A stretch of 64,000 nucleotides of DNA from Chryseolinea soli (GTDB lineage: Bacteria > Bacteroidota > Bacteroidia > Cytophagales > Cyclobacteriaceae). Of the stretch, positions 59,066-64,000 are shown piece by piece. Both the position numbers and the translations under genes were made by a program. A model generated the notes under the pieces. The model made no database searches. It was not told where the DNA came from and worked only from the letters and a program-made list of their open reading frames with translations. How positions within the stretch are numbered: the stretch's first letter is position 1; each line of letters begins with the position of its first letter. The DNA lies in assembly GCF_003589925.1 (NCBI RefSeq), contig NZ_CP032382.1:3410001-3474000 (forward strand), given 5' to 3'.

Positions 59066-59884
59066 ATGGATCGCGAAGCCCTATTCCAGCAAATCAAAAA
59101 GAAAAACTCCTATCTCTGCATTGGCCTCGACACGGACCTCGAGAAAATTCCCCAACATTTGCGCTCCACTGCCGATCCGATATTTGAATTCAACAAACAG
59201 ATCATCGACGCCACGCACGAATACTGCGTGGCCTACAAACCTAACATCGCCTTCTACGAAGCGCTGGGCCCCAAGGGGTGGGAGAGTCTTCAGAAAACGA
59301 TGGACTATATCCCGAAAGGCCTCTTCACCATCGCCGATGCCAAACGCGGTGATATCGGCAACACCTCGGCGCTATACGCCCGGACTTTTTTTGAGTACTT
59401 CAACTTTGATTCCGTGACCGTGGCCCCCTACATGGGAGAAGACTCCGTGAAGCCGTTCTTGTACAAAGACAAGTGGGTGATCCTGCTGGCCCACACCTCC
59501 AACCCTGGGAGCTCCGATTTTCAGCTGATCGAATCCGTCGTGACCGGCCGCAAATTGTATGAAGAAGTATTGCTGAAATCGCAGCGATGGGCCACACCCG
59601 ACCAGCTCATGTATGTGGTGGGCGCCACGCAAGCCGAAAAAATGGAAAGCATCCGCGCCCAGGCGCCGGAACATTTCTTTTTGGTGCCGGGCATCGGCGC
59701 GCAGGGCGGCGATCTGAAAATGGTGTCGCAATATGGTATGAACGCCCAATGCGGACTGCTGGTGAATTCTGCCCGCGCCATCATCTATGCCTCCAATGGT
59801 CAGGATTTTGCACAACGTGCCCGTCAGGAGGCTGTCAACGTGAGAGACGAAATGGCGCGACACTTGCAGGACTACTACAAATAA
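59066..59884 (+). CDS. pyrF: Orotidine 5'-phosphate decarboxylase, type 2
   Basis: The 272-residue enzyme makes UMP, the last step of pyrimidine synthesis. It shows [12 protein letters not shown] near the start and the catalytic [11 protein letters not shown] with the Lys-Asp pair, then [11 protein letters not shown] and [12 protein letters not shown]. The length, about 40 residues over the Escherichia coli form, marks the type 2 subgroup common in Bacteroidota and actinobacteria. A TAATTTAG element just upstream may be part of its promoter. Confidence 0.95.
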   Translation: MDREALFQQIKKKNSYLCIGLDTDLEKIPQHLRSTADPIFEFNKQIIDATHEYCVAYKPNIAFYEALGPKGWESLQKTMDYIPKGLFTIADAKRGDIGNTSALYARTFFEYFNFDSVTVAPYMGEDSVKPFLYKDKWVILLAHTSNPGSSDFQLIESVVTGRKLYEEVLLKSQRWATPDQLMYVVGATQAEKMESIRAQAPEHFFLVPGIGAQGGDLKMVSQYGMNAQCGLLVNSARAIIYASNGQDFAQRARQEAVNVRDEMARHLQDYYK

Positions 59885-59948
59885 ACAGTGGCCATACCGT
59901 TGTTTTTGGAACGAGAAAATAGTATACTCGTTTCTAAATCGTTGTGTC

Positions 59949-61238
59949 GTGACCGAATCATTTTTACACTACCTGTGGCAGTTTCAGTATTTTGATAAGA
60001 CAGAACTGCGCACCACGCAAGGCGACGCCTTGCAGATCTTTCACCCCGGCCAAAAAAATACACATGCAGGTCCGGACTTCTTCAACGCCCGGCTGAAGAT
60101 CGGCGCCACCGAGTGGGTGGGCAATGTGGAGATCCACATCCAGGCCGGCAGTTGGATGGAGCATCATCACCACGCGGATCCCGCCTACGAAAACGTGGTG
60201 CTGCACGTGGTGTGGAGCAACGACAAGCCCGTGATCCGCAGCGACGGCTCGCCACTGCCTGCGCTGGAACTAAAACATCGCGTGGATCACAAGTTGTTGA
60301 CCGATTTCAGGCAGCTGCTCCAAACGCCGGGCACGATTCCCTGCGCACCGCAGTTGGCGGGCGTACACGACCTGGTGAAGATCTCCATGCTGGACCGTGC
60401 ACTCATGCACCGCCTGGAAGCCAAGACCGCCGTAATCACCGATCTGCTGAAGCGCAACCGCAACGATTGGGAAGAGACCTGCTATCAATGGCTCGCGCGC
60501 AATTTTGGGTTTAAAGTGAACGTGGATCCTTTTCAGCAACTGGCCCGGGCGTTGCCCCTTCGCTTGCTGCGGAAACACCGCGACCATCTCCTCCAGATCG
60601 AAGCCCTGCTGTTTGGACAAGCCGGATTTCTGGAGGCCGACGAAACCGACGACTACTTTTCAAAATTGAAACGCGAATACGATTTGCTGTGTCACAAATA
60701 CCAATTGTGGGGTAAGCAGATGCAAAAGGCCCAATGGAAATTCATGCGCCTGAGGCCCGCGAATTTTCCGACGCTGCGAATCGCCCAATGTGCTTCCCTC
60801 ATTCATCACCGGCCCAAACTTTTCTCCAGTCTCATGGAAGCGGAGACGGCGAAACAATTGGCAGAACTTTTTTCGGTGTCGCAATCGGACTACTGGCAAC
60901 GTCACTATCAGTTTTTCAAGGCCTCCAAGGAAGCGGTGGCCAACATCGGTGTGGCGAGTGTGGGCAACATCATCATCAACACCGTGGCGCCGCTGCTGGT
61001 GGCCTATGGAAAATCGAAAGATGAAAACCTGTATGTTGACCGGGCAGTCGCTATCTTGCAGCAGGTTCACGCAGAGGCTAACCAGATCATCCAACAGTGG
61101 AAGAACGTAGGAATGGCGTGCAAGACAGCGTTCGATTCGCAGGCCCTGGTGGAGCTCTACAACAACTTCTGCCTGAAGCGGCGGTGTTTGGAGTGCAGCA
61201 TCGGGGCGTCGCTGGTGAAACCGGGACGGCCGGCGTGA
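59949..61238 (+). CDS. DUF2851 family protein
   Basis: The 429-residue protein fits DUF2851, a family of unknown function restricted to Bacteroidota. It begins SFLHYLWQFQYFDKTELRT and contains HAGPDFFNARLKIG, WVGNVEIHI and HHHHADPAYENVVLHVVW, so a metal site is possible. The C-terminal half is helical. The start is a GTG at 59949; no ATG fits upstream. It follows pyrF after 64 bases and probably shares its transcript. Confidence 0.88.
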   Translation: MTESFLHYLWQFQYFDKTELRTTQGDALQIFHPGQKNTHAGPDFFNARLKIGATEWVGNVEIHIQAGSWMEHHHHADPAYENVVLHVVWSNDKPVIRSDGSPLPALELKHRVDHKLLTDFRQLLQTPGTIPCAPQLAGVHDLVKISMLDRALMHRLEAKTAVITDLLKRNRNDWEETCYQWLARNFGFKVNVDPFQQLARALPLRLLRKHRDHLLQIEALLFGQAGFLEADETDDYFSKLKREYDLLCHKYQLWGKQMQKAQWKFMRLRPANFPTLRIAQCASLIHHRPKLFSSLMEAETAKQLAELFSVSQSDYWQRHYQFFKASKEAVANIGVASVGNIIINTVAPLLVAYGKSKDENLYVDRAVAILQQVHAEANQIIQQWKNVGMACKTAFDSQALVELYNNFCLKRRCLECSIGASLVKPGRPA

Positions 61239-61308
61239 ACAAAACCGGGGTTGCTACAACGGTCGGGGTGTGCCTGCAGGGTAACGCGATTTATTTTTAC
61301 AAGACGAA

Positions 61309-62595
61309 ATGGACGTTTTCTTTGCCATCATCAATGTAGGATTCCTGCTCTTCGTGGCGTTCCGCCTGTGGCGAAAAGAACCCGCCATCTTGAAGCCTTT
61401 CTTTTGGCCCGGGCTCATCGTGAAGTGTCTTGCGGGCATAGGCCTGGGGGCACTTTATAAATACCACTATGGTCTGGGTGATACGCTGGCCTACTTCAAT
61501 GACGGTACACACCTGGCGGACCTGGCCCGCACCGATCCCGCCACCTATCTCCGATTTCTTTGGAGCGGCGATGAAACTTTCCCCGTGTGGAACACCCTGA
61601 ACCTGCAGGAGCCCCGCGCCTTGTTCATGGCCAAGATCACCAGCATCGCCAACCTCTTCACCCACGACAACTACTGGGTGACGTCGCTGTATTTTTCGTG
61701 TGTGGCGTTCTTTTCTTCGTGGCTGCTCGTGAAGGCGCTTGTGCAAATGCAGGCGGCATGGCGAAATGCGGCCGTGTTTGCGCTGCTGTTCTTTCCTTCC
61801 GCGGTGTTTTGGAGTACAGGACTGATCAAAGAGGGAATCGCGATGGCTTGTCTTTTTTATATCACCGTCATTTTTTTAAAACTCTGGCAACGACAGCGTG
61901 TAGCCTGGTGGCAAGGTGTGGTCGCGGGAATCTGTCTTTGGCTGGGATGGGGATTAAAATACTATTACCTGGCCATTTACCTGCCAGTAACATCCAGTGC
62001 GCTCGTGGTCCAATTCCTGTTCAGCCGCTTGCAGGTTTCTGTCGCCGTGAAGGGTATGTTGTGGGTGGTGATATTTGTGATCCCGCTCTGTGTGGCCACC
62101 CTCATTCATCCGAATTTCTATCCCGAGCGATTCCTTGAGGTCATTGTCTCCAACTATGAAGCCTTCCACTCCATTTCGCAGCCGGAAGACGTGGTGGAGT
62201 ACCCCGGCCTGCAGGCCACAGCATCGTCTATGGTGATCAATGCGCCGCGCGCCTTGGTGGCGGGACTTTTCAGGCCCTTCCCCTGGGAAGCCGGCAACGT
62301 GCTTCAGACGGCGCTGGCCTGGGAAAACGTGGGCTTGCTCATCCTGGCTGCCTTCGCTTTAACAAACCTCCGAAAAGGGTTGGCGTCGCCACACCGCATG
62401 CTGGTGGTGTCGATCTCATTGTACACCGTGTTGTTGTGCGTATTCCTGGCCTTGTCCACCCCCAATTATGGCACCTTGGCGCGGTATCGCGTGGGCTTTC
62501 TTCCTTTTTTTGTTTTGTTGATATCGATTGAAAATCCCGTCGTGAATCAAGCCGCGCGTTTCATAGAAAGATCATGGGCCCGCCTTGTTCGGTAG
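61309..62595 (+). CDS. Polytopic membrane protein, glycosyltransferase-like layout
   Basis: The 428-residue protein has about nine or ten membrane helices and short aqueous loops. The early segment FWPGLIVKCLAGIGLGALYKYHYGLG-type region (about 29-55) with YHYGLGDTLAYFNDG and the later GLIKEGIAMA loop recall membrane glycosyltransferases or polymerases of surface polysaccharides, but I do not recognise the family. The hexapeptide acyltransferase gene starts 37 bases after its stop, and its promoter lies in this gene's last codons. Role in envelope glycan building is a guess from context. Confidence 0.7.
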   Translation: MDVFFAIINVGFLLFVAFRLWRKEPAILKPFFWPGLIVKCLAGIGLGALYKYHYGLGDTLAYFNDGTHLADLARTDPATYLRFLWSGDETFPVWNTLNLQEPRALFMAKITSIANLFTHDNYWVTSLYFSCVAFFSSWLLVKALVQMQAAWRNAAVFALLFFPSAVFWSTGLIKEGIAMACLFYITVIFLKLWQRQRVAWWQGVVAGICLWLGWGLKYYYLAIYLPVTSSALVVQFLFSRLQVSVAVKGMLWVVIFVIPLCVATLIHPNFYPERFLEVIVSNYEAFHSISQPEDVVEYPGLQATASSMVINAPRALVAGLFRPFPWEAGNVLQTALAWENVGLLILAAFALTNLRKGLASPHRMLVVSISLYTVLLCVFLALSTPNYGTLARYRVGFLPFFVLLISIENPVVNQAARFIERSWARLVR

Positions 62596-62615
62596 GGCAG
62601 CGGACTCTACCTTTG
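62585..62615 (+). promoter_or_regulatory. Bacteroidota-type promoter of the hexapeptide acyltransferase gene
   Basis: TTG at 62585-62587 and TACCTTTG at 62608-62615 are 20 bases apart, a full match to the TTG/TAnnTTTG consensus. The TTG lies in the last codons of the preceding gene. The start codon follows at 62633. Confidence 0.6.
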
Positions 62616-62632
62616 CTGCTCGCAAAATACGT

Positions 62633-63271
62633 ATGGAAAATCCCGTCATCATCCTTGGTGCAAATCCCTTAGGGCGCCAAGCGAAAGAGATCCTCGAAAG
62701 CAATGGCAATGTGGTTTATGGTTTCCTGGACGACAACAAACAACTGCACAATACGGAGATCGACAACATTGTCGTGCTGGGCAGCACCGACGACGACGGT
62801 TTCCTGAAACTGATCGGAAAAAAATGTGAGGCCTTCGTGGCCGCGGACGAAAACAAGCTGCGCAAGAACCTGGTGGCTATGCTGCAGGAAGTGCGCCATG
62901 TGCAGCCTATCAACGTAGTGCCCAAAGCGGCCGTGTTGCCACAGTCGCTGGAGATGGGGCATGGAAATTTCATTGATAACGGCGCGATCTTTGGCGCCGG
63001 CGCCGTGATCGGGCACCACAACATCATCAACGCGGGGGCTATTGTGGGCATGGAAGTGAAGATCGGCAATTTTGTGCAGGTAGGTTCAGGTACTGTGATT
63101 AATCCAGGGACGGTCGTGGAGGATGAAGCGTTTATCGGCTCGGGAGTGACTATTGTGGGCGGCATCACGATCGGCAAGGGCGCACGGGTAGGCGCAGGGT
63201 CGGTGGTTGTGGCACCCGTGAAGGCCGGTGAAACAGTCTTTGGCAATCCCGCCCAAAAAATAAAGGCGTGA
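62633..63271 (+). CDS. NeuD-type hexapeptide acyltransferase
   Basis: The 212-residue protein has an N-terminal Rossmann-like domain (VIILGANPLGRQAKEIL, FLDDNK) and a C-terminal left-handed beta helix with hexapeptide repeats (about 110-205, for example IGHHNIINAGAIVG, IGSGVTIVGG). This is the architecture of NeuD/PglD sugar acyltransferases that acetylate nucleotide sugars. I set the start at ATG 62633, where the Rossmann motif begins, 16 codons inside the longer frame. The promoter just upstream supports this start. Confidence 0.85.
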   Translation: MENPVIILGANPLGRQAKEILESNGNVVYGFLDDNKQLHNTEIDNIVVLGSTDDDGFLKLIGKKCEAFVAADENKLRKNLVAMLQEVRHVQPINVVPKAAVLPQSLEMGHGNFIDNGAIFGAGAVIGHHNIINAGAIVGMEVKIGNFVQVGSGTVINPGTVVEDEAFIGSGVTIVGGITIGKGARVGAGSVVVAPVKAGETVFGNPAQKIKA

Positions 63272-63489
63272 TCATACTGAAAAAAATTTTGGGATGGGTG
63301 GTGATCGCCGTGGGCTCGATCATTTCGTTGATTTCGATCGTCGCGTTTTTGAAGGGCCTCGAGGGACCTTCTGAGAGAGGCATTCATCTTGTTGAAACCA
63401 TCGTTGGCAAAGGCATTGTTGTCATCGCGTGGGGTGCAGCGTGTGTCTTCATTATCCGCCTTGGTATAAAGTGGACAAAAGGATCGTAA
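63268..63489 (+). CDS. Small membrane protein, function unknown
   Basis: The 73-residue product has two membrane helices (about 7-27 and 44-64) separated by a short polar loop (GLEGPSERGIHL). It starts with GTG, overlapping the stop of the acyltransferase gene (GTGA), and ends one base before the nucleoside phosphorylase start, which supports it as a real gene in this transcript. I recognise no family. Confidence 0.6.
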   Translation: MIILKKILGWVVIAVGSIISLISIVAFLKGLEGPSERGIHLVETIVGKGIVVIAWGAACVFIIRLGIKWTKGS

Positions 63490-63490
63490 T

Positions 63491-64000
63491 ATGCCCATCT
63501 CCGAAACAGATCTCATCTTAAATAAGGATGGTAGTGTCTACCACCTCAACCTGTTGCCCAAACACATCAGCGACACCATCATCACCGTGGGCGATCCCAG
63601 CCGCGTGTACCGCGTGAGTCAATATTTCGACGATGTTGAATTTGAGATGAACAAACGCGAGTTCATCACGCACGTGGGCAAATACAAAGGCAAGCGCGTC
63701 ACCGTCATCAGCACGGGCATCGGCACCGACAACATCGAGATCTTTTTCAACGAACTGGATGCGCTGGTGAACATCGACCTCAAAACACGCGAACCCAAAC
63801 CGCGCCGCAAGCGCATGAGGATCATCCGCATCGGCACATCGGGCGCCCTGCAAGACGATATTCCCCTCGGTGCACACCTGGCCACCGAATATGCGGTCGG
63901 GTTCGACAACCTCATGAGCTTCTACAACCTGGAGAACGACGGATTTGAAGAAAGCATCGCCCGCGACATCCAGAAAAAACTAGCGCTCCCATTTTCGCCT
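63491..64000 (+). CDS. Nucleoside phosphorylase, 3' truncated by window edge
   Basis: An ATG at 63491 opens a frame of 170 codons that runs off the window. The visible part shows the purine/uridine phosphorylase family start: LPKHISDTIITVGDPSRVYR with the phosphate-binding GDPSR, then VTVISTGIGTDNIEIFFNEL and IRIGTSGALQDDIPLG. The enzyme splits nucleosides with phosphate in salvage. The uridine phosphorylase subgroup is likely but cannot be settled without the C-terminus. Confidence 0.85.
   Translation, partial: MPISETDLILNKDGSVYHLNLLPKHISDTIITVGDPSRVYRVSQYFDDVEFEMNKREFITHVGKYKGKRVTVISTGIGTDNIEIFFNELDALVNIDLKTREPKPRRKRMRIIRIGTSGALQDDIPLGAHLATEYAVGFDNLMSFYNLENDGFEESIARDIQKKLALPFSP

Overview
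The window looks like chromosomal DNA of a Bacteroidota bacterium of the order Cytophagales, possibly near Chryseolinea, Ohtaekwangia or Dawidia. The order is supported by family content; the genus is a guess. The evidence is a PorT homologue encoded right behind ubiE, a PorE-like OmpA protein, a secreted protein with a type IX (T9SS) sorting domain, Bacteroidota-restricted families (DUF5606, DUF2851, DUF4136), promoters of the TTG-N19/20-TAnnTTTG type, and few strong Shine-Dalgarno sites. By eye the G+C content is a little over 50%. I see no rRNA or tRNA gene, insertion sequence, prophage or CRISPR array.

Layout. 1-1.8 kb: end of a DUF2339/DUF3999 envelope pair. 1.8-10.2 kb (minus strand): a compact dialkylresorcinol/flexirubin-type lipid locus: darA, darB, a small conserved protein, a BtrH-like acyltransferase, a two-gene ABC exporter, an acyl carrier protein, an active ketosynthase and a catalytically dead ketosynthase. 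The aryl-polyene half of a flexirubin pathway is not in the window. 10.3-19.4 kb: housekeeping genes (lysC, fbp, engB, ubiE, an SDR, an esterase) and two envelope/T9SS proteins. Between fbp and the DUF5606 gene lies a ten-unit 22-23 bp tandem array ending in a 12-bp hairpin.

19.4-33 kb (minus strand): a signalling block. It holds a HAMP-GAF sensor, CheR, a receiver-less CheB, a small GAF membrane protein, a large SpoIIE phosphatase with GAF and PAS domains, the kinase SiaB and its substrate SiaC. It continues into an ABCG-type transporter with a TerB-like N-terminus, a lipoprotein and a small secreted protein, and ends in a clear terminator. SiaABC homologues form a phosphorylation switch, but no diguanylate cyclase like Pseudomonas SiaD is present.

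33-45 kb: cytidine deaminase, a long imperfect inverted repeat, saccharopine dehydrogenase family, PlsC acyltransferase, a BASS transporter, RNase HI, MarC, then a SulP transporter/beta-carbonic-anhydrase-like/porin operon that may handle bicarbonate or another anion. 45-64 kb: aroQ, xerD, pyrD, pyrF, ftsK, lolA, several secreted or lipid-anchored proteins, a 13-repeat T9SS cargo protein, a polytopic membrane protein followed by a hexapeptide acyltransferase, and the start of a nucleoside phosphorylase cut by the window edge.
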